Source: Thiohalocapsa sp964524185
GTDB lineage: Bacteria; Pseudomonadota; Gammaproteobacteria; Chromatiales; Chromatiaceae
Assembly (NCBI GenBank): GCA_964524185.1
Contig: CAZGCI010000004.1
Coordinates: 1-64,000, forward strand
DNA length: 64,000 nucleotides
Direction: 5' to 3'
In this document: in pieces, positions 43,195-52,084 of the stretch
Layout of the letters: every line of letters starts with the position of its first letter
How positions within the stretch are numbered: position 1 is the stretch's first letter
The notes under the pieces: model-generated
What the model saw: only the letters and a program-made list of their open reading frames with translations
What the model was told of the DNA's origin: nothing
Databases searched by the model: none
Made by a program: the position numbers and the translations under genes

Positions 43195-44513
43195 CGACGG
43201 CGAGTGTCACGCGCGCCGGCAATGTCGGTGCCCTCGACACCAACGGCCGCGACGCTCGAGCACGCTCCGACTTCGCTCCGCCACGGCGCCGCCGCGACGA
43301 CGCGGCCCTGCGCGCAGAACTCGAACGACTGCGCAAGGCGCATCTGCAGCGCGCACGCCGGGTCCTGGACGGGCCCCAGGGCGTGCGGCCCATGATTGAT
43401 GGGCGCCGCGTGCTGTCGTTCTGCAGCAATGACTATCTTGGCCTCGCGGCACATCCGGTACTGGTGGAGGCCCTGCGCGACGGTGCAGCTCGCTACGGTG
43501 TCGGCAGCGGTGCGGCGCACCTGGTTACGGGCCACAGTGACGCCCACCGCCAGCTAGAAGAGGCGCTCGCCGCGTTCGTCGGCCGGCCCCGGGCACTGCT
43601 CTTCTCCACTGGCTACATGGCCAACCTGGGGGTCATCAGCGCCCTGTGCGGGCGCGGTGAGCCTGTCTACGCGGATCGGCTCAACCACGCCTCCCTCAAT
43701 GACGGTGCCCTGCTCGCCGGACTGCGGCTGCACCGCTACCCGCATCTGGATATATCGGCGCTGGAGCGCCAACGGCGCGGGCGGGAGGCGGCCCTCTTGA
43801 TTACCGACGGCGTCTTCAGCATGGATGGCGATATGGCCCCGGTGCCGGACCTGGCCCGCATTGCCGCGGACGCTGGGGCCCGGGTGCTGGTGGACGATGC
43901 CCACGGCCTCGGTGTCGTGGGCCGCGGCGGGCGCGGCACCCTGGATGTGTGTCGGGAGCAGGGCTGGGACGATGACGGCTCGGTGATCCTCGTGGGCACA
44001 CTGGGCAAGGCCTTCGGCGCCTTCGGTGCCTTCGTTGCCGCCAGCGACGCCGTCATCGAGACCCTGATTCAACGCGCCCGCCCGTACATCTACACAACGG
44101 CGTTGCCGCCTGCGGTGGCCCACGCCACGGCTGTCGCGCTCGCGCTGGCGGAGCGCGAGGACTGGCGCCGGGATCGCCTGCGCCAGCTCATCGCACAGTT
44201 CCGCGCTGGCGCCGCGGCGCTGGAGCTGCCACTCATGGCCTCGCCCACACCCATCCAACCTATCGTTGCCGGGGACGCCGAGACGGCATTGGCCTGGAGC
44301 CGTTTCCTGGAGGCCCACGGCGTGCTGGTGACGGCCATCCGCCCGCCGACGGTACCCAAAGGCGCGTCGCGGCTGCGCATCACGCTGTCCGCGGCGCATA
44401 CCGAGGCGGACGTGGATCGGTTGCTGGCCCTGTTGGCGCAGCTCTCGAACAAGACAGGGCACAGGGCTGGCAGCGGGGGGCGAGGCGCCGCAGACGAGTC
44501 CGCGTGCGGATGA
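43191..44513 (+). CDS. bioF: 8-amino-7-oxononanoate synthase
   Basis: A protein of 440 residues. This PLP enzyme condenses pimeloyl-ACP with alanine. FCSNDYLGLA, GSGAAHLVTGH, the VDDAHGLGVVG aspartate site and the PLP lysine in VGTLGKAFGAFG are in order. About 45 N-terminal residues before the conserved region are Ala/Arg-rich and about 20 at the C-terminus are Gly-rich, so it is ~50 residues longer than E. coli BioF. It overlaps both neighbours by ATGA. The true start could be an internal codon, but the coupling supports 43191. Confidence 0.95.
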   Translation: MTTASVTRAGNVGALDTNGRDARARSDFAPPRRRRDDAALRAELERLRKAHLQRARRVLDGPQGVRPMIDGRRVLSFCSNDYLGLAAHPVLVEALRDGAARYGVGSGAAHLVTGHSDAHRQLEEALAAFVGRPRALLFSTGYMANLGVISALCGRGEPVYADRLNHASLNDGALLAGLRLHRYPHLDISALERQRRGREAALLITDGVFSMDGDMAPVPDLARIAADAGARVLVDDAHGLGVVGRGGRGTLDVCREQGWDDDGSVILVGTLGKAFGAFGAFVAASDAVIETLIQRARPYIYTTALPPAVAHATAVALALAEREDWRRDRLRQLIAQFRAGAAALELPLMASPTPIQPIVAGDAETALAWSRFLEAHGVLVTAIRPPTVPKGASRLRITLSAAHTEADVDRLLALLAQLSNKTGHRAGSGGRGAADESACG

Positions 44514-45313
44514 ACGGCCCATCAGCCCGCAACGCAACCCAACGCGTGCCGCTGGTGCTGCTGCACGGCTGGGGCATGAACGCCGGCGTCTGGGACGGGC
44601 TTCCGGAGGCGCTTACCCAGCGTTTCGAGCCAATTGCGCTGGATTTGCCGGGCCACGGCGGCGCGCCATTCTCCGCCGAGCAATGGTCCTTGGATCGCTG
44701 GGCCAAGGCCTGCCTAAAGCAAGCCGAGGCGCGGTTAGCAGACGGGGCGCAGAGCGGGGCGGTCTGGCTTGGCTGGTCACTGGGGGGGCTCATCGCGCTG
44801 CAGGCGGCTCGGCTCGCCCCTAAACGCATCGGGGCCCTGGTGCTCATGTCGGCTACGCCGCGGTTCGTGCGGGCCGTGGACTGGCAGGTGGCAATGCCCG
44901 AGGGCACCTTGGCGCAATTCCACGCTGGGCTGCTCGCGGATCCGAGCGGCACGCTGGAACGCTTCCTGGCCCTGCAGGTCCGAGGCTCAGACGATGCCCG
45001 CAGCCTGCTGCGTCGGCTGCGCGCGGGTATGGCCGAACGTCCAGCGCCAGACGCGGCCGCGCTCGAGCGGGGCCTGGAACTCCTGCGGGAAGAGGATCTG
45101 CGCGGGCCGTTACCGGACATTCGTCCGCCGTCGCTTTGGCTCTTTGGCGAGCGCGACACCCTCGTACCCGCCGCGGCCGCCGCGCGCGTTGCGCTGCTCA
45201 TGCCGGAGGCCGAGGTGCGCGTGCTACAGGGCGCTGCACATGCGCCGTTGCTCTCGCACGGGGTCGAGGCCGCCGGCGCCATCATCGAGTTTCTCGATAG
45301 GATTGCCCCATGA
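44510..45313 (+). CDS. bioH: Pimeloyl-[acyl-carrier-protein] methyl ester esterase
   Basis: A protein of 267 residues with an alpha/beta-hydrolase fold. It removes the methyl group that BioC added, releasing pimeloyl-ACP for BioF. LLHGWGMNAGVW is the oxyanion-hole region and GWSLGG holds the nucleophile Ser90. GERDTLVP holds the acid and GAAHAPLLSH the histidine. I chose ATG 44510 because it overlaps the bioF stop as ATGA; a GTG two codons earlier is possible. Its position between bioF and bioC supports the assignment over other hydrolases. Confidence 0.93.
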   Translation: MNGPSARNATQRVPLVLLHGWGMNAGVWDGLPEALTQRFEPIALDLPGHGGAPFSAEQWSLDRWAKACLKQAEARLADGAQSGAVWLGWSLGGLIALQAARLAPKRIGALVLMSATPRFVRAVDWQVAMPEGTLAQFHAGLLADPSGTLERFLALQVRGSDDARSLLRRLRAGMAERPAPDAAALERGLELLREEDLRGPLPDIRPPSLWLFGERDTLVPAAAAARVALLMPEAEVRVLQGAAHAPLLSHGVEAAGAIIEFLDRIAP

Positions 45314-46206
45314 ACGCCATCGACAAGGCTGCCGCCCGCCGCGCGTTCGACGCCGCTGCCGACGGCTACGAGGCCGTCGCGGTCCTCCAGCGTGAGATCG
45401 GCAACCGCATGCTGGAGCGGCTCGGGTACATTCGCCTCGCCCCAAAACGCGTGCTGGATCTCGGCTGCGGCACCGGGCTCGCGTTGGACGGGCTCGCCCG
45501 GCGCTACCGGCGCGCGGAGCTCATCGCCCTGGATTTTGCGCCCGGCATGCTCGATCACGCCCGCCGCCGCGGCCACTGGCTGAACCGCCCGCGCTTGGTC
45601 TGCGCCGACGCCGAACAGCTGCCGCTGGCGGATGACTCGGTGGACTTGGTCTTTTCGAATGCGACGCTGCAGTGGGTCAATGACCTGGATGCCACCTTCC
45701 GCGAGCTGCTGCGGGTGTTGCGCCCCGGCGGGCTCCTTCTGTTCAGCACCTTCGGCCCCGATACGCTCCAGGAACTGCGCGCGGCATGGGCCGATGTGGA
45801 TCAGGGTGAGCACGTCAGCCCGTTCCTCGACCTGCATGACATTGGTGATGCCCTGGTGCGCGCTCGCTTTGCGGACCCGGTCATGGATGTTGAGCGCATG
45901 ACGCTCACCTATCCCGACATCTTTGGCCTCATGCGCGACCTCAAGCAGCTCGGCGCGCACAATGCGCTCGCCGGCCGAGCCCGGGGCCTAACGGGGCGCC
46001 GCCGCCTCGCGGCATTGGCGCAAGCCTACGAGCGTGAGCGACGTGGCGGCCGCCTACCTGCCACCTACGAGGTGGTTCACGGCCATGCCTGGGTCACAGC
46101 CAAGGCGCAGCGGCAGTTTGCGACGAGCGATGGCGTTGCCATTCCGCTGGATGCCGTCGCCGGGCGTCAGCGGCGTGGGAAGAGCGCAGTTGGGGGGCGG
46201 CGATGA
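45310..46206 (+). CDS. bioC: Malonyl-[acyl-carrier-protein] O-methyltransferase
   Basis: A protein of 298 residues, the SAM-dependent methyltransferase that starts pimelate synthesis by masking the malonyl carboxyl group. The N-terminal KAAARRAFDAAADGYEAVAVLQ helix, the SAM loop VLDLGCGTGLALDGLA, DFAPGMLDHAR and the FSNATLQWVNDLDATFRELLRVLRPGG region are typical of BioC. It is linked by ATGA overlaps to bioH and bioD. Confidence 0.95.
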   Translation: MNAIDKAAARRAFDAAADGYEAVAVLQREIGNRMLERLGYIRLAPKRVLDLGCGTGLALDGLARRYRRAELIALDFAPGMLDHARRRGHWLNRPRLVCADAEQLPLADDSVDLVFSNATLQWVNDLDATFRELLRVLRPGGLLLFSTFGPDTLQELRAAWADVDQGEHVSPFLDLHDIGDALVRARFADPVMDVERMTLTYPDIFGLMRDLKQLGAHNALAGRARGLTGRRRLAALAQAYERERRGGRLPATYEVVHGHAWVTAKAQRQFATSDGVAIPLDAVAGRQRRGKSAVGGRR

Positions 46207-46880
46207 GCGGCGTCTTGGTCATCGGCACCGACACCGGTGTTGGCAAGACCGAGGTCGCCGCCGGCCTGCTCGCAGGCCTCAAGACGCGCGGCATGACCGC
46301 CGTCGGCATGAAGCCCGTGGCCTCTGGGTGCGCCTCTGGGCCGCAGGGCCTCAGGTCCGACGACGCCATCAAGCTGCTGGCCGCCGGCAGCATCGATGCC
46401 GCGTACGAGGACGTGAACCCTTACGCGCTCGCAGACCCCATAGCGCCCCATATTGCCGCCGGCCAAGTGGGTGTTGACATCGAGCTCGGGCGTATCCGGA
46501 CGGCCTATGCGGCGCTCGCCAAGCAGGCCGATCGCGTCATTGTGGAGGGCGTTGGCGGGTGGCGGGTGCCGTTGGGTCCGGCCTTGGCGGTGAGCGATTT
46601 GCCCAACGCCCTGGGCATCCCGGTGGTCCTGGTGGTGGGGCTTCGGCTCGGCTGCCTCAACCACAGCCTGCTCACGGCCGAGAGTATCCGCGCCCGCGGG
46701 GTGCGTCTGTTGGGTTGGATCGCCAATGAAGTCGACCCAGACATGCGGGCCCGGGACGAGAACATCGCGACCCTCGCCGCACTCATCGATGCACCGAGCC
46801 TGGGCGTGGTGCCGCGTTTGGATCTGCCCAAACCGGCGGTGGTCGCCGAATACCTGAGCCTGGAGCCGTTGCTGCGCTGA
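46203..46880 (+). CDS. bioD: Dethiobiotin synthetase
   Basis: A protein of 225 residues. It closes the ureido ring of dethiobiotin using CO2 and ATP. VIGTDTGVGKTEVAAGLL holds the P-loop and TGVGKT motif. MKPVASGC, VEGVGGWRVPL and VVGLRLGCLNHSLLT are family signatures. It is the last gene of the bioB-F-H-C-D operon; bioA and the regulator birA are not in the window. Confidence 0.96.
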   Translation: MSGVLVIGTDTGVGKTEVAAGLLAGLKTRGMTAVGMKPVASGCASGPQGLRSDDAIKLLAAGSIDAAYEDVNPYALADPIAPHIAAGQVGVDIELGRIRTAYAALAKQADRVIVEGVGGWRVPLGPALAVSDLPNALGIPVVLVVGLRLGCLNHSLLTAESIRARGVRLLGWIANEVDPDMRARDENIATLAALIDAPSLGVVPRLDLPKPAVVAEYLSLEPLLR

Positions 46881-47225
46881 GCGCGACCCATGCCTCGGCA
46901 CTGGCCGCGACCCTCGTGACGAATAAGGTCCGAGGGTGTTTGAGGCCAGACGGCGGATGCGTGGAGCAATGATTGTACGGGGAATGACGGCCCCGGGCGC
47001 CCTACCGTCGAGCGCAGCCAGCCGACTTGTTCTCTAGAAGGGTGCCAGAGCAGCTTCGGTTGTGGCCACTGCCGCACTCGCACAGTTCAGGTGCGGTAGG
47101 GTTGTCCTCCCATGCTAAGCTCCTGGATGGCCCGGCAGCCTTCGCGCCGGCCCCCATTTGGCCGGTTTCGCCCGGCCACTGCCTTATCGGCCTTGTGCCT
47201 GATGCAAGCCCCAGGAGCTCAAGCC
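46881..47225. other. 345-base gap between bioD and dacB
   Basis: Just after bioD is a 7-bp stem (ACCCTCG at 46910-46916 with CGAGGGT at 46931-46937) followed by GTTTG, which may be a weak end signal for the bio operon. The minus strand of the right half has a small ORF with a CxCGSG motif, listed separately. The dacB promoter should lie here but was not recognised. Confidence 0.4.
47002..47157 (-). CDS. Possible small protein with an SEC-C-like zinc motif
   Basis: A 51-residue minus-strand frame contains WEDNPTAPELCECGSGHNRS followed by C-SG. The CxCGSG core is the hallmark of the SEC-C metal-binding motif, although the second pair is C-S and not C-C or C-H, and the spacing is one residue short. 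Start ATG 47157 has no good ribosome-binding site. A well-placed AGGAG...ATG near 47118 is in another frame and leads to a stop after eight codons. It could be a real small protein, a decayed one, or chance. Confidence 0.28.
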   Translation of the reverse strand: MGAGAKAAGPSRSLAWEDNPTAPELCECGSGHNRSCSGTLLENKSAGCARR

Positions 47226-48464
47226 ATGCCTGTTTTGACTGCGCGCTCCCCAAGCGTGACACCCGTCTTCCGTCGTCGACCCATCCAGCGCTTCATTGGC
47301 GCCTTGGCGCTGCTATCGGCTGCGGCTGTCCAGGCCGATCCCATCGGTCAGGCGCTCGCGCTGGGCAACGCGAGCCTCGTGGTAGCGGAGGGCGGGCGCG
47401 CGGTCATCGCCCACAATGCCGACAGCAGCCTGGTACCCGCGTCGACCATGAAGCTGCTGACGGCGCTCGCGGCCATCGAGCGCTGGGGGCTCGAGCATCG
47501 GTTCACGACGGAGTTTCGGCGCGCGCGTGACGGGCGACTGTGGGTGGTGGGTCGCGGCGACCCCTACCTGGTATCCGAAGAGCTGGACCAAGCCGTGCAG
47601 AGCCTCAAGCGCCAGGGCGTGACCAGCGTCAACGGCATCGGCCTCGATGACACGCTGTTCCTTGCCGGGGACCGCATCCCCGGGCGTTCCTTGAGCCATA
47701 ACCCCTATGACGCGCCGGTCACAGCCTTGGCAGTGAACTTCAATACCGTGAACGTCAATGTCACCGGCGGCAGCGTGCGCAGTGCCGAGGCGCAGACCCA
47801 GCTCACACCCACTGCCCGGCGGATGGGCGCCGCGATGGGCGCGGGGGCACACCGGGTCAACCTCAAGACCCGCGACAATGCGCTGAACCATTTCGGCGAG
47901 CTACTCCAAGCCAAGCTGGCGGCTGCGGGGGTGCGGGTGCAGGGGGACGTCCAGGTGGGCCGGGCGCCGGCGAGTGCAGAGCTGGTGCTAACGCATGCCA
48001 ACAGCCGTGCCCTCTCCACGGTGTTAGAGAACATGCTGGATTACTCCACCAACTTCGTCGCTAACGACCTGTTCCTGCTGCTCGGCGAGCGTGGCGGCCA
48101 GAGCAGCATGGCGCAGTCCCAGCAAGTCATGGAGGACTGGGCGCGGAACAAGTTTGGCTGGCGCAGCTTCGCCATTGAGGATGGCGCGGGCCTGTCCCGC
48201 GGTAATCGGCTCAGCGGACGCCAGCTGGTCGACGTGCTGGGCGCCATGGAGCCTTATCGTAATCTGGTGCCGGCACAGAAAGGCAACCCGAACGTGCGGG
48301 CCAAGACCGGCACACTCCGGGGTGTCAGCTGCTACGCGGGCTGGGTTCGCCGCGATGGCCGCTGGGCTCCGTTTAGTCTGCTCATCAATCAGCCGGTAGG
48401 GTACGGGTTCCGCAACCAGGTGGCGAGCGCCCTCGCGACGGCGCCGACACTGGCGCGGTACTGA
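47226..48464 (+). CDS. dacB: D-alanyl-D-alanine carboxypeptidase/endopeptidase (PBP4, family S13)
   Basis: A protein of 412 residues. A basic start and hydrophobic segment ending AAAVQA-DP make a cleavable signal peptide, so the enzyme works in the periplasm on peptidoglycan side chains. The active-site motifs are Ser73-x-x-Lys76 (PASTMKLL), S-T-N in DYSTNF and KTG in RAKTGTLRGV. The spacing, with a large inserted domain between the first two motifs, is that of family S13. ATG 47226 is chosen because it precedes the signal peptide directly; an ATG at 47112 would bury it. Confidence 0.93.
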   Translation: MPVLTARSPSVTPVFRRRPIQRFIGALALLSAAAVQADPIGQALALGNASLVVAEGGRAVIAHNADSSLVPASTMKLLTALAAIERWGLEHRFTTEFRRARDGRLWVVGRGDPYLVSEELDQAVQSLKRQGVTSVNGIGLDDTLFLAGDRIPGRSLSHNPYDAPVTALAVNFNTVNVNVTGGSVRSAEAQTQLTPTARRMGAAMGAGAHRVNLKTRDNALNHFGELLQAKLAAAGVRVQGDVQVGRAPASAELVLTHANSRALSTVLENMLDYSTNFVANDLFLLLGERGGQSSMAQSQQVMEDWARNKFGWRSFAIEDGAGLSRGNRLSGRQLVDVLGAMEPYRNLVPAQKGNPNVRAKTGTLRGVSCYAGWVRRDGRWAPFSLLINQPVGYGFRNQVASALATAPTLARY

Positions 48465-48474
48465 GGCCGACGGC

Positions 48475-49392
48475 ATGGGCTGCGACCCGGCGTTGGCAAT
48501 GTTGCGGCCTTCCGGTGACGGGTTGCTGCGGGGGCTGGCCCTGCTGTCGGGTCCGGTGTTGGCCCCGGTATTGGCCCTCCTGCTAGCCACGCTCCTCGTC
48601 GGCTGTACCACCTGGCCGGCAACCTCGGATCGCGGCACCGTCGCCGTAACGCAACAGCGTGCGCCCCTTGCCGCCAGCTATTGGAAGACCGATGGCGGCT
48701 ACCCGTCGCTCGCGCCCCTGCTCAAGCGCGTCACGCCAGCGGTGGTGAACGTCGCGGTGATTGCCGATGTGTCTCTGGAGGACCACCCCTTCCTGACGGA
48801 CCCTGCCTTCCGGCGCTTCTTGGAACAGTTTGATATCGAGCCGCCAACTCCCGAGGAGCTGCGTCGGCGCGAAAGTGTCGGCTCCGGTGTCATCATCGAC
48901 GCCCGGCGCGGACTGGTGGTCACCAATGCGCATGTCATCGAGGACGCGCGGGATATCACCGTGACCCTCAAGGACCGTCGCAGCTTTAAGGCGCGGCTCG
49001 TCGGCCGCGATCCGGGTACGGATGTTGCCGTGCTGCGGATCATGCCATTGGATGCCCCCGACTTGGACTTCGCAGACTCCAATGACCTAGAGGTAGGCGA
49101 CTTCGTGCTCGCCATCGGTAACCCCTTTGGTCTCGGTCAGACCGTGACCTCTGGCATCGTTAGCGCCGTCGGCCGCACGGGCATCGCCGACGACAGCCTG
49201 GGCGAGCTGATTCAGACCGACGCCTCCATCAACCCAGGCAACTCGGGCGGCCCGCTCATTGATCTGGCCGGGCGCATCGTCGGCATCAACACGGCCCTCA
49301 TTGGCCCCACCGGCGGCAACGTGGGTATTGGCTTCTCGGTGCCCGCGAATCGCGTGCAGCGCGCAGTGCAGCGCATGGTGGGTGGGCCTTAG
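48475..49392 (+). CDS. HtrA/Deg-type trypsin-like serine protease lipoprotein without PDZ domain
   Basis: A protein of 305 residues. A hydrophobic N-terminus ends in LLVGC, a lipobox with Cys44, so it is probably a lipoprotein facing the periplasm. The protease domain carries the complete triad: His153 (VVTNAHVIED), Asp183 (GTDVAVLR) and Ser257 (NPGNSGGPL). The chain ends about 40 residues after the serine, at the end of the protease fold. DegS has one PDZ domain after this point and DegP/DegQ have two; here there is none. It starts 10 bases after dacB and may be cotranscribed. Substrate and regulation are unknown. Confidence 0.88.
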   Translation: MGCDPALAMLRPSGDGLLRGLALLSGPVLAPVLALLLATLLVGCTTWPATSDRGTVAVTQQRAPLAASYWKTDGGYPSLAPLLKRVTPAVVNVAVIADVSLEDHPFLTDPAFRRFLEQFDIEPPTPEELRRRESVGSGVIIDARRGLVVTNAHVIEDARDITVTLKDRRSFKARLVGRDPGTDVAVLRIMPLDAPDLDFADSNDLEVGDFVLAIGNPFGLGQTVTSGIVSAVGRTGIADDSLGELIQTDASINPGNSGGPLIDLAGRIVGINTALIGPTGGNVGIGFSVPANRVQRAVQRMVGGP

Positions 49393-49420
49393 CCGATCCG
49401 GAAACGATGCGCGTTGCAGC

Positions 49421-49669
49421 TCAGCCGCCGGTCACCGGCGGAAAGAAGGCCAGCTCATCGCCGTCGGCAACGGGTGTGTCGGGGCCAGCCATATGCTGAT
49501 TCACGGCCGTGAGCACCGGCCGGCCGTCGTCGAGTGCCGCCCACACGCCGCCACGGGCGTGCAAATGGGCGCGGATGTCCCTGACGCTGCCGGCCTGTTC
49601 CGGCGCCAGCACCTCTTCGGCGATACCCAGTTGCTCGCGCAGGCTGGCGAAGTAGCGTATGTGTATCAC
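49421..49669 (-). CDS. moaD: Molybdopterin synthase sulfur-carrier subunit
   Basis: A protein of 82 residues with the ubiquitin-like MoaD/ThiS fold, IHIRYFASLREQLG at the start and the essential C-terminal Gly-Gly (FFPPVTGG), which becomes a thiocarboxylate. It donates sulfur to precursor Z in molybdopterin synthesis. The ATG overlaps the moeA stop by 4 bases, so it is translationally coupled. The large subunit MoaE is not adjacent. Confidence 0.93.
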   Translation of the reverse strand: MIHIRYFASLREQLGIAEEVLAPEQAGSVRDIRAHLHARGGVWAALDDGRPVLTAVNQHMAGPDTPVADGDELAFFPPVTGG

Positions 49670-50919
49670 CCCATCAGCTCCGAGAAGGGGATGAAGTTGA
49701 CGGGCTCGCCGGCACGCAAGGGTTGGTTTTCCACCAGCTCGACGAGGCCGTCGGCCCAGGTGAGGGAGGTGAGATCTGCCGATGAGCGGCTTGGAAAGAC
49801 CTCCACGATGGCCTCATCGGTGCTGTCCGGCACCAGTCGTGCCCGCTGATACTCCCGTCGTTTGTCGGGCTTCGGCCAGTCGAAGCCGGCGCGGGCCGGG
49901 ATGCGCCGTGGCGTCGGCACCGGGTCAAGCCCCTGCATCCGTTGAATAAATGGCCGTGCGAACAGGCAGAAGGTCACGAACAGCGATACCGGATTGCCCG
50001 GACTGCCGATGAACGGGGTGTCTTGGATATGGCCGAAGGCGAGCGGTCGGCCCGGGCGCATGGCGACGCTCCAGAGGTCCAGACGGCCGAGCGCTGCCAC
50101 CGCAGGGCGAACATGATCTTCTTCACCGACGGACACGCCGCCGCTGGCGAGGACGAGGTCTGCGCGTTGCGCACCCTCGGCGAGGGCAGCGTGGGTGGCC
50201 GTGCGAGTGTCCGGGACGATGCCGAGGTCGATCAGCTCGCAGCCCAGTCCAGCGAGTAGAGCGCGGAAGAGCGTGCGATTGGAATTGTAAATCTGGCCCG
50301 GCCCCAGTGCGTATCCTGGCTCGACCAGCTCGTCCCCGCTGGCGAAGATGGCCACCCGCAGCCGGCGGAAGACGGTGAGGGTCTCTGCGCCGACGGAAGC
50401 CGCAACGGCAAGGTGTTGGGGGCCGAGCCGAACACCTGCCGGCAAGACCTCAGTGCCCGCCCGGAGTTGCTCGCCGCGGTAGCGGATGTTACGGCCGGTC
50501 GCAGTTGCGGCCGGCAGCCGCACCCGACTGTCGGCCATGGGCTCGCAGGCCTCCTGCACCACCACCGTGTCGGCGCCCACCGGCACCGGGGCGCCGGTGA
50601 AGATGCGTGCAGCGGTCCCTGGTGCGAGGGGCTCCGCGCGGCCGCCGGCGGGGATGCGTTGGGACACGGGCACGATCCCGCCGGGGGCGGCGGCGATGTC
50701 GGCGGTGCGCACGGCATAGCCGTCCATGGCGCTGTTGTCCCAGGAGGGCAGGTCGATGGGGCTTGCGACGGCGGCGGCGAGGATGCGGCCCTGGGCCTCT
50801 GCGAGGGTGACCGTCACTGGGTCTGCAAGCGGTTGCGCCAGCGACAACAATAGCTCCAGTGCCGCCTCGACGGCGAGCGGTGCCTTGGCGTCACCGCCGC
50901 AATCCTGCTCTGCGGCCAT
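49666..50919 (-). CDS. moeA: Molybdopterin molybdotransferase
   Basis: A protein of 417 residues. It inserts molybdate into adenylylated molybdopterin. LPSWDNSAMDGYAV near residue 55, RIFTGAPVPVGADTVV, the YNSNRTLF and LASGGVSVGEEDHV active-site loop, and FGHIQDTPFIGSPGNPVS are all conserved. It lies 2 bases after moaB and overlaps moaD, forming a moaB-moeA-moaD operon on the minus strand. Confidence 0.96.
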   Translation of the reverse strand: MAAEQDCGGDAKAPLAVEAALELLLSLAQPLADPVTVTLAEAQGRILAAAVASPIDLPSWDNSAMDGYAVRTADIAAAPGGIVPVSQRIPAGGRAEPLAPGTAARIFTGAPVPVGADTVVVQEACEPMADSRVRLPAATATGRNIRYRGEQLRAGTEVLPAGVRLGPQHLAVAASVGAETLTVFRRLRVAIFASGDELVEPGYALGPGQIYNSNRTLFRALLAGLGCELIDLGIVPDTRTATHAALAEGAQRADLVLASGGVSVGEEDHVRPAVAALGRLDLWSVAMRPGRPLAFGHIQDTPFIGSPGNPVSLFVTFCLFARPFIQRMQGLDPVPTPRRIPARAGFDWPKPDKRREYQRARLVPDSTDEAIVEVFPSRSSADLTSLTWADGLVELVENQPLRAGEPVNFIPFSELMG

Positions 50920-50921
50920 GT

Positions 50922-51452
50922 TCAGCGCTCAACGAAGCGCGCGATGAGCTGCGCGAAGTTGCAGGGTTTGGTGCGGCTGTCCAGCTGCGGCAGCAGGATG
51001 CCTTCCCAGGCGGTCCGGCAGGCACCGGTAGAGCCGGGCAGGCAGAAGATTAGCGTGCCGTTGGCAATGCCCGCGAAGGCCCGGGACTGGACGGTGGACG
51101 CGCCGATCTCCCCGTAAGAGAGATGGCGGAACAGCTCGCCAAAGCCCTCGATGGTCTTGTCGAACAGGGGCAGCACCGCCTCCGGCGTGCTGTCGCGGCC
51201 GGTGATGCCCGTGCCGCCGGTGCTGATCACCACGCGCACGCCGGCATGGGCAATCCAGTGCGAGAACAGTGCCCGCAGTTGGTAGCGGTCGTCGCGGCAG
51301 ATGACCTTCTCCACCACCCGATGGCCTGCGGCCTCGGCCTGCTCACGCAGATAGTCGCCGGAGGTATCGTTGGCCTCAGTGCGGCTGTCGGAGACGGTCA
51401 AGATCGCGAGCGACAGTGGGATGAAGGGGGCGTTCTCTGGGGTTTGGCTCAT
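50922..51452 (-). CDS. moaB: Molybdopterin adenylyltransferase-family protein MoaB
   Basis: A protein of 176 residues of the MoaB/MogA family, which adenylylate molybdopterin or, in E. coli MoaB, have lost that activity. LAILTVSDSRTEANDTSGDYL, VVISTGGTGITGRD and PGSTGACRTAWEGIL are the family motifs, with the acidic TVSDSR and GGTG loops intact. The ATG at 51452 is preferred over a longer frame start because the protein then begins like other MoaB proteins. It is the first gene of the moaB-moeA-moaD unit. Confidence 0.92.
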   Translation of the reverse strand: MSQTPENAPFIPLSLAILTVSDSRTEANDTSGDYLREQAEAAGHRVVEKVICRDDRYQLRALFSHWIAHAGVRVVISTGGTGITGRDSTPEAVLPLFDKTIEGFGELFRHLSYGEIGASTVQSRAFAGIANGTLIFCLPGSTGACRTAWEGILLPQLDSRTKPCNFAQLIARFVER

Positions 51453-51599
51453 GGCGCAACGACGCAGTAGGCAGTGCAGATGCGAGGGGCGAAACACGGA
51501 CGACGAAGAACCGGCTGCGTCCCCGCCCACATCGTGAGGGCCAGAGCAGATCGGGCGCGACGCTGCGGTCTGTAACGCCTGGCTCCTCGCCGGAAGCTG

Positions 51600-52043
51600 C
51601 TAAATCCATTTCGGCACCAGGATCAGCAACCAGATGACAGTCGCGAATACGATGCTCGTGAACACGGCCGCCGACGCGATGTCCTTGGCCCGTGCCGATA
51701 GCTCGTGGCGCTCCGGGCCGATCCGATCCACATTGGCCTCGATGGCGGAGTTTAGCAGCTCCACAATGGGCACCAGGAGCAGGCTACCGACGAGCATGGC
51801 CCGCTCCACGGGGGATTCGCCGAGCCAGATGCCGAGCGGCAGCAGCGGGATCAATAAGAGCAATTCCTGTCGGAACGCCTCCTCAAGCTCGTAACACGCC
51901 TTGAGGCCCTGCATCGAGTAGCCGAGGGCAGAAATCACCCGCTTCCAGCCGTGGACGTTCCGGAGCGCCGCGGCGCTCCGGTCATCCATCGGCGGCTGCT
52001 GTGCGTCGTCCACAGGCGCTCGGGTGTCGTCGTCAGCCGCCAT
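51600..52043 (-). CDS. dgkA: Diacylglycerol kinase
   Basis: A protein of 147 residues with three membrane helices, the prokaryotic trimeric DgkA type. It recycles diacylglycerol released during membrane-derived oligosaccharide or LPS modification into phosphatidic acid. EEAFRQELLL and the VELLNSAIEANVDRIGPERHELSARAKDIASAAV block holds the catalytic residues. It is ~25 residues longer than the E. coli enzyme because of an acidic N-terminal leader; an internal ATG (MDDRSAA) could be the true start. It lies 41 bases downstream of gcvPB. Confidence 0.93.
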   Translation of the reverse strand: MAADDDTRAPVDDAQQPPMDDRSAAALRNVHGWKRVISALGYSMQGLKACYELEEAFRQELLLLIPLLPLGIWLGESPVERAMLVGSLLLVPIVELLNSAIEANVDRIGPERHELSARAKDIASAAVFTSIVFATVIWLLILVPKWI

Positions 52044-52084
52044 TGCGCCCTAGGCAAGCGGTGGGGATGCCGCGCAGGTCGGTG

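Noticed and set aside
44380..45960. 526-residue open frame on the minus strand across bioF, bioH and bioC
   Set aside because: It is antisense to three well-recognised genes linked by ATGA overlaps. Long antisense frames are common at this GC content, and it has no ribosome-binding site or family motif.
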